A stretch of DNA of 64,000 nucleotides from Sva-07 sp963741755. GTDB taxonomy: Bacteria > Actinomycetota > Acidimicrobiia > Acidimicrobiales > Ilumatobacteraceae. This document shows, piece after piece, positions 8,483-17,557 of the stretch; the first letter of the stretch is position 1; each line of letters begins with the position of its first letter. The position numbers and the translations under genes are program-made. The DNA lies in NCBI GenBank assembly GCA_963741755.1, contig CAVUJG010000021.1, positions 62,001 through 126,000 on the forward strand, in the 5' to 3' direction. The notes under the pieces were generated by a model, which made no database searches, had not been told where the DNA came from, and saw only the letters and a list, made by a program, of their open reading frames with translations.

Positions 8483-8725
8483 ATGTCCGAGGTGACCGCA
8501 ACTGATGCAGCACGACGATTCGCAGACCTGCTGGATTCAGTCGAGCATGACGGGCAGCGTTACACGATCATCCGACACGGTCGCGCCGTTGCACAGATCG
8601 ATCCGGTCTCGCGCGGGCGAGGGGCGGACACCAAGAGCTTGTTGCGTCGACAACGCCCTGACTCGGACTGGGCGTCTTCGCTCGACGAGGTTCGGGGACT
8701 CGTTGAGATCGAAGAACGCCAGTGA
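8483..8725 (+). CDS. Phd/YefM-type antitoxin of a type II toxin-antitoxin pair
   Basis: The 80-residue protein opens MSEVTATDAARRFADLLDSVEHDGQRYTIIRHGRAVAQIDPV, the Phd/YefM N-terminal fold that binds operator DNA. The short C-terminal tail SDWASSLDEVRGLVEIEERQ would wrap the toxin. Its stop codon overlaps the toxin start (GTGA), so the two are translationally coupled. The palindrome immediately upstream is the likely autoregulatory site. Confidence 0.85.
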   Translation: MSEVTATDAARRFADLLDSVEHDGQRYTIIRHGRAVAQIDPVSRGRGADTKSLLRRQRPDSDWASSLDEVRGLVEIEERQ

Positions 8726-9121
8726 CGCTGCTGCTGCTCGACACGACGTTTCTCATCGACGCCGAACGCAGCGACGCTGAACTCGACAGTGCGATCGATG
8801 ACACCGACGATGTTGCGATTGCGGCGATCACCGTCGCCGAATTGCTGGTAGGTGTTGGCCTCGCTTCGGGTCGGCGCCGAAGCCAGCGGCAGCGCTTTGT
8901 CGACGAGATCTGCGACGTGATCCCGATCCTCGCCTACGACCAGAACGTTGCCTCCGAACACGCTGAACTGCTTGTTGCAGTCAGGAGAGCCGGTCGGCCG
9001 AGAGGGGCGCACGACCTCATCATCGCTGCCACTGCGCGCGGCATCGAAACGCGCCGTCGTGAGTGGTGACCTCTCCGCCTTCACGGATCTCCCCGGCGTG
9101 ACGATCCGCGATCACCGGTAG
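8722..9121 (+). CDS. VapC-type PIN-domain toxin, frame interrupted near the C-terminus
   Basis: The start is GTG 8722. The protein shows LLLDTTFLIDAERS (first PIN aspartate), the conserved glutamate in AAITVAELLVGVG, and GAHDLIIAATAR near residue 100, as in VapC ribonucleases that cleave tRNA or rRNA. After codon 106 the frame reads out at 9069. In the +1 frame the sequence continues as SKRAVVSGDLSAFTDLP to a stop at 9119-9121, which is the expected PIN C-terminus with its last acidic residue in SGDLSAF. Removing one G near 9040 restores a 132-residue toxin. As written, the protein lacks the fourth acidic site. A sequencing insertion is more likely than decay because similar breaks recur across the window. 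Confidence 0.8.
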
Positions 9122-9154
9122 CCAGATCGGCCCAATCTCACCTTCCGGTCGAAC

Positions 9155-10051
9155 TCAGCCGAGGTCGTGGGGGCCAGCGCCGAGATAGCCCTTGCCGGCA
9201 CGGATCGTCTCACCCCACGGGGCGAGGATGTCGAACAGTTCCTCGATGTCGTCGCCGAGTGCATCGAGGGCGGGCCGCATCTGTTCGTCCGTCACGACTT
9301 CGATCTGCTCGCGAGCGTGTCGCCCCGGCTGGGACAGATGGGTCTCGGCACCGATCCCGTCGAGGTAGCCGAGGTCGCGCAAATGATGTTCGGATCGATC
9401 GAACTCCTCGTCGCTCCAGCCACGGGTGCGGCTGTAGCTACGGGTGGGCATCCCCCACGAGAGCTCGGTGAGCAGGCCGATGTCGGTGGCGGTCAAGCCC
9501 GCCGCGACCCAGGCAGCGTTGTGGCAGTCGCCGCGGTACTCGCGCAGGAAGTCGCCGAGATGCCAGACCGCCGCGAGGTCCTCGTCGGGCACGGTGAGTG
9601 CCGCTACGCCTGCAGCCAGATGGCGACCGTTGATCGGTAACGGCCCGGCGGCGAGCTGCAACAACTGACGTGCGCGGGCGACGCCATCGGGTTGCTCCCC
9701 GATCAACCGGCGCAGCTGCGCCACTGCACCGTCAGCGCGCGCTGCTCGGATCGTGTCGGCGTCGGTGCGAGTCCAGGCCAACTGCACCATCGGTACGACG
9801 ACGGCGGCGCTGAACACGCCGAACGCTGCGGCGATCACCTCGCCGGGAACCTGGCCGAGGAGGCTCCCACGACTCGCGAAGTACGCCGGACCATCCGGCA
9901 ACGCCACGCCGTTGGCATCTCCCGGGCTGGGGTCGAAGCCGAGCGCGACGTAGTTCCCATGGCACTCGGGCGAGAAGTACACCTGCCCCACCACCGGTTC
10001 GAGCACCGAGCCGAGGCGGCGGGCGAGATGGGACGTCGTCGAGATCTCCAT
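9155..10051 (-). CDS. SCO6745-family protein
   Basis: The 298-residue protein begins MEISTTSHLARRLGSVLEPVVGQVYFSPECHGNYVALGF, the N-terminus of the SCO6745 family common in actinobacteria. It continues with GPAYFASRGSLLGQVPGEVIAAAFGVF and a C-terminal helical part with WSDEEFDRSEHHLRDLGYLD, which resembles a winged-helix segment. The family has no settled biochemical role; related proteins sit in some antibiotic clusters. It is soluble and without a signal peptide. It is divergent from the alpha/beta hydrolase, with 47 bases between the two starts. Confidence 0.75.
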   Translation of the reverse strand: MEISTTSHLARRLGSVLEPVVGQVYFSPECHGNYVALGFDPSPGDANGVALPDGPAYFASRGSLLGQVPGEVIAAAFGVFSAAVVVPMVQLAWTRTDADTIRAARADGAVAQLRRLIGEQPDGVARARQLLQLAAGPLPINGRHLAAGVAALTVPDEDLAAVWHLGDFLREYRGDCHNAAWVAAGLTATDIGLLTELSWGMPTRSYSRTRGWSDEEFDRSEHHLRDLGYLDGIGAETHLSQPGRHAREQIEVVTDEQMRPALDALGDDIEELFDILAPWGETIRAGKGYLGAGPHDLG

Positions 10052-10098
10052 GGCCCGCCACCGTACGCGGCAATCCGCCAGCACTACGGTCTGGACGC

Positions 10099-10866
10099 AT
10101 GACCGAGCGCACCGTCGTCCTCGTCCACGGCAACCCGGAGACCGCTGCGATCTGGGGTGCGCTGACTGCGGCGCTTCACGAGCGAGGACGACCAAGTGTG
10201 GTTGCGTTGTCGCCGCCGGGCTTCGGCGCGCCGGTCCCCGACGGGTTCGATCCCACGATGGACAACTACGCCGAGTGGCTGGTCGGCGAACTCGACGCGA
10301 TCCGAGCGAGTGGAGCGGAGATCGATCTGCTGGGCCACGACTGGGGCGCGGGCCACGTGTACGGTGCGCTCGCCCGCCGCCCTGACCTGGTGAGGACGTG
10401 GGTCGGCGACATCGCCGGCGTCCTGCACACCGACTACGTCTGGCACGACATGGCGCAGGCGTGGCAGACACCGGAGGTTGGTGAGCAGGTGATCGACGCA
10501 CTGACTTCGGGCAGCATCGACGATCGCACTGCGGTCTTCACTGGGCTCGGACTTCCCGCCGACATGGCCGCCGAGTTGGGCGCAGCCGCCGACGCCACGA
10601 TGGGTCGATGCATCCTGCGGCTGTACCGGACGGGCGCCCAGCCCATGGTTGGCGAACTCGGCGATCGCCTCGCAGCGATGGAGCTCCCGCCGGGCCTGAT
10701 CGTCGATGCCGTCGACGACCCGTACATCCCGACGGACCTGTCGAACGAGGTGGCCGCCCGACTCGGCACTGAGGTGCTGCGCCTCGACGGCCGTGGCCAC
10801 TGGTGGATGGTCGACGACGTCGACCCCGTCGCCGACGCCCTAGTCAGCTTCTGGTCATCGCACTGA
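10099..10866 (+). CDS. Alpha/beta hydrolase (haloalkane dehalogenase/epoxide hydrolase-like)
   Basis: The 255-residue protein has VVLVHGNPETAAIWGALTAAL with the oxyanion-hole HGNP, then LLGHDWGAGHVYGALARRP, in which Asp sits at the nucleophile elbow (GHDWG). Asp as nucleophile is typical of haloalkane dehalogenases and epoxide hydrolases rather than esterases. The C-terminal IVDAVDDPYIPTDLS and LDGRGHWWMVDD supply the acid and the catalytic histidine. It is cytosolic and its substrate is unknown. It ends 3 bases before the end of the convergent acyl-CoA dehydrogenase. Confidence 0.82.
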   Translation: MTERTVVLVHGNPETAAIWGALTAALHERGRPSVVALSPPGFGAPVPDGFDPTMDNYAEWLVGELDAIRASGAEIDLLGHDWGAGHVYGALARRPDLVRTWVGDIAGVLHTDYVWHDMAQAWQTPEVGEQVIDALTSGSIDDRTAVFTGLGLPADMAAELGAAADATMGRCILRLYRTGAQPMVGELGDRLAAMELPPGLIVDAVDDPYIPTDLSNEVAARLGTEVLRLDGRGHWWMVDDVDPVADALVSFWSSH

Positions 10867-10869
10867 GCG

Positions 10870-12009
10870 TCACTCGACGGGGAGGCCGAGGTTGCGGGCG
10901 ATCACGAGGCGCTGGATCTCGCTCGTGCCTTCGCCCACTTCGAGGATCTTGGCGTCGCGGTAGAACCGAACGATCGGCGTCTCCTCCATGAACCCCATGC
11001 CGCCGAACACCTGCGTGGCCAGCCGGGCCGCGTCCATCGCCGCCTCGGTCGAGTAGAGCTTGGCCATGGCGGCCGCCTGGCCGATCGGGCGTTCCTGGTC
11101 CTTCAGCCACGCCGCCTTGTAGGTCAGGTTGTGGGCGTTCTCGACCTGTACAGCGAGGTCGGACAGCTGGAATGCCAGCCCCTGGAACCGGCCGATCGGA
11201 CCACCGAACGCATGACGCTGTTTCGCGTACTCGACCGACGCCTCGAGACATGCCCGAGCCGAGCCGAGCGCCAACGCCGAGATCGCGATCCGACCGTCGT
11301 CGAGGATCGACAGGAAGTTGCGGAAGCCCTTGCCCGGCGCGCCGAGCAGGTTCTCGGCCGGTATCCGGCAGTCGACGAACGTGATGCCGTGCGTGTCGCT
11401 CGCATGCCAGCCGAGCTTGTCGTACGCCGGCTCGATGATCATCCCCGGAGTCCCGGCCGGCACGACGAACGCCGAGATGCCGTCATCGGTGCGAGCGGTC
11501 GCCGTGACGATCGACGTGATGTCGGTACCGCAGTTCGTGATGAACGCCTTCGAACCGTTCAGCACCCACTCGTCACCGTCGAGCACGGCACGGGTGCGCG
11601 TCGCCCCGGCGTCGGACCCGCCGTCGGGCTCGGTGAGGCCGAACGCGCCGAGCGCTCGTCCCGCGACGAGGTCGGGCAACCACTGGTCGCGCTGGTCGTC
11701 GGTGCCGAACCGGAAGATCGGGTTGGCGCCGAGCCCAACACCGGCCGACAGCGTGATCCCCATCGACTGGTCGACCCGACCGAGTTCCTCGATGGCGACA
11801 CACAACGAGGCGAAGTCACCGCCACCGCCTCCCCACCGTTCCGGGAACACGATGCCGAACAGGCCGAGATCGCCCATCGCCTGCACCACGTCGACCGGGA
11901 AGTGGCAGGTCCGATCCCATTCGGCCGCGTGCGGAGCGATCTGTTGCTCGGCGAACTCGCGCACGGTCGCCCGCAGCAGTTCATGGTCGTCGCTCAGCTC
12001 CCAGCTCAT
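10870..12009 (-). CDS. Acyl-CoA dehydrogenase
   Basis: The 379-residue protein is a classical FAD-dependent acyl-CoA dehydrogenase. The N-terminal domain starts ELSDDHELLRATVREFAEQQIAPHAAEWDR. The middle domain carries AFGLTEPDGGSDAGATRTRA and WVLNGSKAFITNCGTDITSI. The C-terminal domain has YAKQRHAFGGPIGRFQG and ends VGEGTSEIQRLVIARNLGLP, in which the Glu of EGTSEIQ is the catalytic base. It should perform the first step of beta-oxidation or branched-chain acyl-CoA breakdown. The ATG at 12009 is preceded by TAGCGT, a possible leaderless promoter 8 bases upstream. It is divergent from the beta-lactamase-like gene. Confidence 0.92.
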   Translation of the reverse strand: MSWELSDDHELLRATVREFAEQQIAPHAAEWDRTCHFPVDVVQAMGDLGLFGIVFPERWGGGGGDFASLCVAIEELGRVDQSMGITLSAGVGLGANPIFRFGTDDQRDQWLPDLVAGRALGAFGLTEPDGGSDAGATRTRAVLDGDEWVLNGSKAFITNCGTDITSIVTATARTDDGISAFVVPAGTPGMIIEPAYDKLGWHASDTHGITFVDCRIPAENLLGAPGKGFRNFLSILDDGRIAISALALGSARACLEASVEYAKQRHAFGGPIGRFQGLAFQLSDLAVQVENAHNLTYKAAWLKDQERPIGQAAAMAKLYSTEAAMDAARLATQVFGGMGFMEETPIVRFYRDAKILEVGEGTSEIQRLVIARNLGLPVE

Positions 12010-12051
12010 CGTCGGCGACGCTAGTGGCACCACGACGGCCGACGCGCTGCC

Positions 12052-12057
12052 TAACGT
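12052..12057 (+). promoter_or_regulatory. -10 box (TAACGT) of a leaderless start
   Basis: TAACGT ends 6 bases before the GTG at 12064 and no Shine-Dalgarno sequence is visible. The spacing matches other putative leaderless genes in this window. Confidence 0.4.
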
Positions 12058-12063
12058 GACGGT

Positions 12064-13234
12064 GTGCGAGCACGACCAGTCGTCCTGATGGTCGGTTCGC
12101 TCCTGATCGCCGCCGGATGCGCCGCCGAGTCCGCCGCGAGCTTCGAGTCGACGACGACCTCATCGTCCACCACCACGACAACCACCCCGACCACGACCAC
12201 ATCCACCACCACCTCATCGACGAGCACCTCGACGACGACGTCCACGACCACCACGACGACCTCGACGACGACCACGACGTCCACGACCACGACGGTCGCG
12301 CCGCTCCCGGATCCCGCACTGCGCCGTGCGAATGCAGCCTTCGACGCGCTGGCCCGCCCGAACGACGCCGCCACGATGACCGTCGTGCGCGACGGTCGCA
12401 TGGTCCTGAACCGCGCATCGGGGATCACCATCGGTGGCACAGCGGCGACGTCAGACTCGCCGATGGTGGTCGCCAGCGTCAGCAAGCTCCTGACCGCGTT
12501 GATGATCGCCCGACTCGACGAGGCCGGCTCGATTGACGTCGATGCGCCGATGCCATGGTCCGACATCGGCGTACCGACGCATCCCGGCTGGGCAGACGTG
12601 ACCGTGCGCGAGCTGTTGGCGCACACGTCGGGGATGCCCGTCGTTCGGCCAGCGTGGTTCGGCGGCGGAGGCGACTGCGCCGGCTTCCTGCCCACACTGC
12701 TCGACGGTCCACCGACGAACACGCGCGGTCGATGGACCTACTCGAACGGCAACTACTGCGCGCTCGGCCTCCTGGTGGAGCACATGACCGGACTCCCCCT
12801 CGATGCTGCGGCCCGGTCCCTGCTGTTCGACCCGATTGGTTCGACCGGCATCCACCTCACGACTGACGGCCAACTCCCGACCGACATCGCCTACGGCCTC
12901 GGCGTCGAACGGCTGTCACGACTCGGCGGCGCCGGCACGTTCATCGCGTCGACCAATGACGTCGCGCTGTGCACTGGCAACCGCCACGCCCGCCGATCTC
13001 GCCGTGCTCACCTGGCCGGGCGTCATGATCGATCAGTACGGCTGGGGCCACACCGGGACCGTCGACGGCGCGCTCGCCTGCGCGTGGGTGCTCGAGGGCG
13101 GCCGAACCGTGGTCGCCGCCACGGTGTCTGGCGGCACTCCGTCGACCGGCGGCGCCGTGTGCGACCGGATCGTTCCGGCGGTCGCAGACGACCTCGGCGT
13201 CGGACAGGGAAAACCGGACCGCTCCCCGCCGTGA
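12064..13234 (+). CDS. Serine beta-lactamase-fold lipoprotein with Thr/Ser linker, frame interrupted
   Basis: A lipoprotein signal (VVLMVGSLLIAAGC, lipobox LIAAGC) is followed by about 50 residues that are almost entirely Thr and Ser, then a class C beta-lactamase/PBP-like domain. SVSK near residue 139 is the Ser-x-x-Lys nucleophile motif and YSN near residue 226 the second motif. The third motif, WGHTG, is only in the +1 frame after about 12965. Removing one base in 12964-12972 joins the two halves into a 389-residue protein ending at 13234. The Thr/Ser run probably spans the cell wall. The role could be an esterase, a D-Ala-D-Ala-directed peptidase or a lactamase. As printed the active site is incomplete. 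Confidence 0.78.
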
Positions 13235-13242
13235 GGGGAGCT

Positions 13243-13275
13243 GATTACATCAGGGGTCAGACCCGCGATGTAATC
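13243..13275. repeat. 9-bp inverted repeat around a GGGGTCAGACCC core, between convergent genes
   Basis: GATTACATC and GATGTAATC are perfect inverted arms and the 15-base centre contains GGGGTCAGACCC. It fills the 42 bases between the beta-lactamase-like gene and the convergent deacetylase-fold gene. It belongs with the palindromes at 3925 and 27094 by its shared ACATC(T)-GG-TCAG-CC-GATGT plan. It may act as a bidirectional terminator or be a small repeated element. Confidence 0.65.
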
Positions 13276-13276
13276 G

Positions 13277-14287
<1,011 letters not shown>

Positions 14288-14371
14288 ATCCCCACCCTAG
14301 GCACTCGAACCTCTCACACAACAGACGTCACACGGGTCCACGATTCGCCTCGGAGATGACATGCTGAGACC

Positions 14372-16924
14372 GTGAGCATGTCGCCGGCCTCCGAATCTCC
14401 GTGGGCATCCACCGTCGTGCTCGGAAATGGCGACACCGTCTTCATCCGACCGCTGACCACCGACGATCGGCCAGCTCTCGCCGAGTTCCATCGCCGCCAG
14501 TCCCCCGAGAGCATCTACCGCCGGTTCTTCTCGCCGAAGCCCGAGCTCAGCGAGAAGGAGCTCCTGCACTTCACCGACATCGACATGGTCGACCGTGCGG
14601 CGCTCGCCGTCGAGTCGCACGACGAGTTCATTGCGTGGGGGAGCTACGAACGTTGGCCTGGCCGCAACGAGGCTGAGGCAGCATTCATGGTCGCCGACAC
14701 CCACCAGGGCGCCGGCATTGCCACGTTGCTGCTGGAACACCTCGCCGCCATCGCTCGCTCGAACGGCATCGAACGGTTCACCGCGGAGGTGCTCGGCGAC
14801 AACCGGGCGATGCTCGCCGTGTTCGCCAAGGCCGGCTGGCCACTCCAGCGACGGTTCGACTCCGGGGTCGTCGACCTCGACTGGGAGTTGGCCGACACCG
14901 ACGAGTTCCTCGACAGCGTCGAGCGCCGTGAGCAGCGCGCCGATTCACGAGCGGTTGCCAGGATTCTGCTGCCACGTGCGATCGCAGTGATCGGCGCGTC
15001 GGAACGACCGGGCTCGGTCGGCGATGCCGTCTGGCGCAACGTTGCGAAAAGCGTCGAAGTCCCAATCCACGCCGTCAACCCCCGCCACGACGAGATTCAC
15101 GGCCATCGGTGCTGTCGGACCATCGACGAACTCCCCGATGAGGTCTCCCTCGCGATCATCGCGGTCCCGGCCGGCGACCTCGACGCCACCATCGACGGCT
15201 GCATTGCGAAGCGGATGCGAGGTGCTGTGATCGTGACGTCGGTCGATGGCACCGACATCGACGTCCCGGCCCTCGTCACCCGGGCACGGCGCAATGGATT
15301 GCGCATCATCGGGCCCTCGAGCATGGGAATCGCCTCCCCGCGTCCGGAGACCCGCCTCCAGGCCGCACTCGTCGATGTCGCCCTACCTCCGGGAGGCGTG
15401 GCGATCTCGATGCAGTCGGGGTCGCTCGGCGGTTCGTTCCTCCGCAAAGCGAGCGACGTGAGCCTCGGCGTCTCCTGGTTCGTGTCACTCGGCGACAAGA
15501 GCGACATCTCCGGCAACGACCTCCTGCAGTTCTGGGAGCAGGACGACAACACCACCGTGATCGCGATGTACACCGAGTCGTTCGGCAACCCGCGCAAGTT
15601 CGCCCGCATCGCCCGACGCGTCTCGCGGACCAAGCCGATCGTCGCCGTGCGCACCGGCGCCGCCGCCACGGGAGAAATGGGCGGCGCGCTCTACCAGCAG
15701 GCCGGCCTGATCGAGGTCCCGACGGTTCCTGCCCTCCTGGAAACCGTGCGGGTCATGGCCACCCAGCCAGTTCTCGAAGGTCCCCGAGTTGCCGTCGTCA
15801 CCAACTCGCGCAGCCCGGGAACCTTGGCCCGCGCCGCCCTCGAGGTGGCCGGCCTGGTACCGGTCGACGGACCGGTCACGTTGGATTGGAGCGCACGAGC
15901 GGCCGACTATCCCGACGCGATCGCGGCAGCGCTGGCCGACGACGACGTCGACGGCATCATGGTCATCTACGCCCCGGCCGTGGTCGAAGACGTCGACACC
16001 GCGGGCCGCGACGTCGACGGTGCCGCGGCAGGCGCAACGAAGCCCGTCATCGCTGTGATGCTCGGCGGGGCGGACGGTCCCGTCTCACCTGGATCCCGTG
16101 TCCCGGCGTTCACGTTTCCCGAACAGGCAGCCGCAGTCCTCGGGCGTTCGTTCGCGTACGCGAAGTGGCGTCGCGACGAAGCCGATGCACCGCCCGAGAT
16201 CGCCCGTCCGGTGAACCCGGCAGCGGCCCACTCGATCATCACCGACTCGGTCGCCGGGGCGACCGGCGACGTCCGGATCGACTTGGCCACGAAGCGACGC
16301 CTGCTCGCGGCCTACGGCATCGAGATGGCCGTCGCCACCGAGACCAATCCCGAACGGGCGACTCGCGACGCTCACACCGTCGGCTTCCCGGTCGCCCTCA
16401 AGGCGGTTCATCGGCGTCCTGGCCGGTCCGCTCGCGCAGGTGTGGCGCTCGATCTCACCGCCGACGACGACATCGCCGAGGCGATCGAGGTCATGCGCGA
16501 CTCGCTCGGCGACGACGCGAACGATCTCATCGTGCAGGCGATGACGTCGCCAGGTGTCGACGTCCGCATCCGCTGCGAGCACGACGAACGTCTCGGAGCC
16601 ATCGTGTCGGTCGGCCTCGGCGGGGCCCAGGCCGACGCGATCGACGACCGCACGAGCCGGTTGGCGCCGGTGTCCCCGGCGAGTGCGGCCGCAATGCTCA
16701 CCGAGACCCGCTTGACCGCCGCACTCGACGGCGCCGGGTTCGACTCCTCGGCGCTCGTCGACGCCGTGGTCGCCGCCGCTCAGTTGGCGTCGGATCACCC
16801 CGAGATCGCCGAACTCGATCTGAACCCGGTGATCGTTTCGGAGGCCGGCGCCGTTGTCACCGACGCCGTGATCCGGTTGATCGCCCACGTCGTCGACGAC
16901 GGTCCATTGCGACGACTCGACTGA
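14372..16924 (+). CDS. GNAT N-acetyltransferase fused to ADP-forming acyl-CoA synthetase-like domains (Pat-like)
   Basis: The 850-residue protein starts with a GNAT domain (VFIRPLTTDDRPALAEFHRRQSPESIYRRFF; acetyl-CoA loop near HQGAGIATLLLEHL). A CoA-binding domain follows from about residue 200 (AIAVIGASERPGSVGDAVWRNV), then succinyl-CoA-ligase-like domains (AISMQSGSLGGSFLRKASDV, SWFVSLGDKSDISGNDLLQFW) and a C-terminal ATP-grasp part (LDLNPVIV). This plan resembles Pat-type protein lysine acetyltransferases that inactivate acyl-CoA synthetases. The histidine usually phosphorylated in true ADP-forming synthetases is not obvious here, which fits a regulatory acetyltransferase. The neighbouring HDAC-fold gene is a candidate partner. 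Confidence 0.85.
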   Translation: MSMSPASESPWASTVVLGNGDTVFIRPLTTDDRPALAEFHRRQSPESIYRRFFSPKPELSEKELLHFTDIDMVDRAALAVESHDEFIAWGSYERWPGRNEAEAAFMVADTHQGAGIATLLLEHLAAIARSNGIERFTAEVLGDNRAMLAVFAKAGWPLQRRFDSGVVDLDWELADTDEFLDSVERREQRADSRAVARILLPRAIAVIGASERPGSVGDAVWRNVAKSVEVPIHAVNPRHDEIHGHRCCRTIDELPDEVSLAIIAVPAGDLDATIDGCIAKRMRGAVIVTSVDGTDIDVPALVTRARRNGLRIIGPSSMGIASPRPETRLQAALVDVALPPGGVAISMQSGSLGGSFLRKASDVSLGVSWFVSLGDKSDISGNDLLQFWEQDDNTTVIAMYTESFGNPRKFARIARRVSRTKPIVAVRTGAAATGEMGGALYQQAGLIEVPTVPALLETVRVMATQPVLEGPRVAVVTNSRSPGTLARAALEVAGLVPVDGPVTLDWSARAADYPDAIAAALADDDVDGIMVIYAPAVVEDVDTAGRDVDGAAAGATKPVIAVMLGGADGPVSPGSRVPAFTFPEQAAAVLGRSFAYAKWRRDEADAPPEIARPVNPAAAHSIITDSVAGATGDVRIDLATKRRLLAAYGIEMAVATETNPERATRDAHTVGFPVALKAVHRRPGRSARAGVALDLTADDDIAEAIEVMRDSLGDDANDLIVQAMTSPGVDVRIRCEHDERLGAIVSVGLGGAQADAIDDRTSRLAPVSPASAAAMLTETRLTAALDGAGFDSSALVDAVVAAAQLASDHPEIAELDLNPVIVSEAGAVVTDAVIRLIAHVVDDGPLRRLD

Positions 16925-16940
16925 GCGCCACAATGGGCAG

Positions 16941-17531
16941 GTGAGCTTCGGCATCATCGTTCCGCTGATCCTCCTGGCGATCATCCTGGTCGCCGTCTTC
17001 GCCTGGTACCGCCGATCGATGGCAGGGCTGGGGACCGTCGAGTCGAAGCCGTTGTCCGGCCTGCGTCTCACCGCCGAGGCCCTCCATCGAGCACCGCCGC
17101 CTTGGCGGATCGTCTACGAGATCGGCGGCGCACTCGGCGAGATCGACCATGTCGTCGTCGGCCCGGCCGGGGTGACCGCCATCACCACCGTCGTGGCCGA
17201 CCGACCGGACCCCGATGTGCTGCGCGGCGCCCAGAGCGAGGCCGTCCTCGTCAGCGAAGCAGCAATCGCACGCGGTCCGCTCGACGAGCTGCTGCGCGCC
17301 GTCGCCGCCTCGTGCGATCACTGGGCGCGGGTCTACTGGGGAACTCCCGACCCGAATCGGGCGGGTGCCGAGGGACTGGTGCACGGCAGCGTGCTGGTCG
17401 AAGGCCAGCGCATCGACGAATGGTTGTCGTCGTTGGTCGATCACGCGACCGCGCCGATCGATGCCCAACGCATCGACGCGATCTGGCGCACGATCGTGAC
17501 CGGCATCGGCCGACCCGACCCGCTGCCTTGA
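16941..17531 (+). CDS. Membrane-anchored NERD-like domain protein
   Basis: The 196-residue protein has one N-terminal membrane segment (IIVPLILLAIILVAVFAWY) followed by a cytoplasmic part with GGALGEIDHVVVGPAGVTAITTV. That segment matches the core of nuclease-related (NERD) domains (GEIDHVVVGP), although the following acidic/lysine active-site residues are not clearly kept, so nuclease activity is doubtful. GTG 16941 lies 16 bases after the preceding stop, so it is probably in the same transcript as the GNAT fusion. Confidence 0.55.
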   Translation: MSFGIIVPLILLAIILVAVFAWYRRSMAGLGTVESKPLSGLRLTAEALHRAPPPWRIVYEIGGALGEIDHVVVGPAGVTAITTVVADRPDPDVLRGAQSEAVLVSEAAIARGPLDELLRAVAASCDHWARVYWGTPDPNRAGAEGLVHGSVLVEGQRIDEWLSSLVDHATAPIDAQRIDAIWRTIVTGIGRPDPLP

Positions 17532-17545
17532 GACGCTTGCAGCAC

Positions 17546-17551
17546 TAGCGT
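17546..17551 (+). promoter_or_regulatory. -10 box (TAGCGT) of a leaderless start
   Basis: TAGCGT ends 6 bases before the ATG at 17558, and no ribosome-binding site lies between. This fits a leaderless transcript for the M20 peptidase gene. Confidence 0.4.
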
Positions 17552-17557
17552 GCGGAC

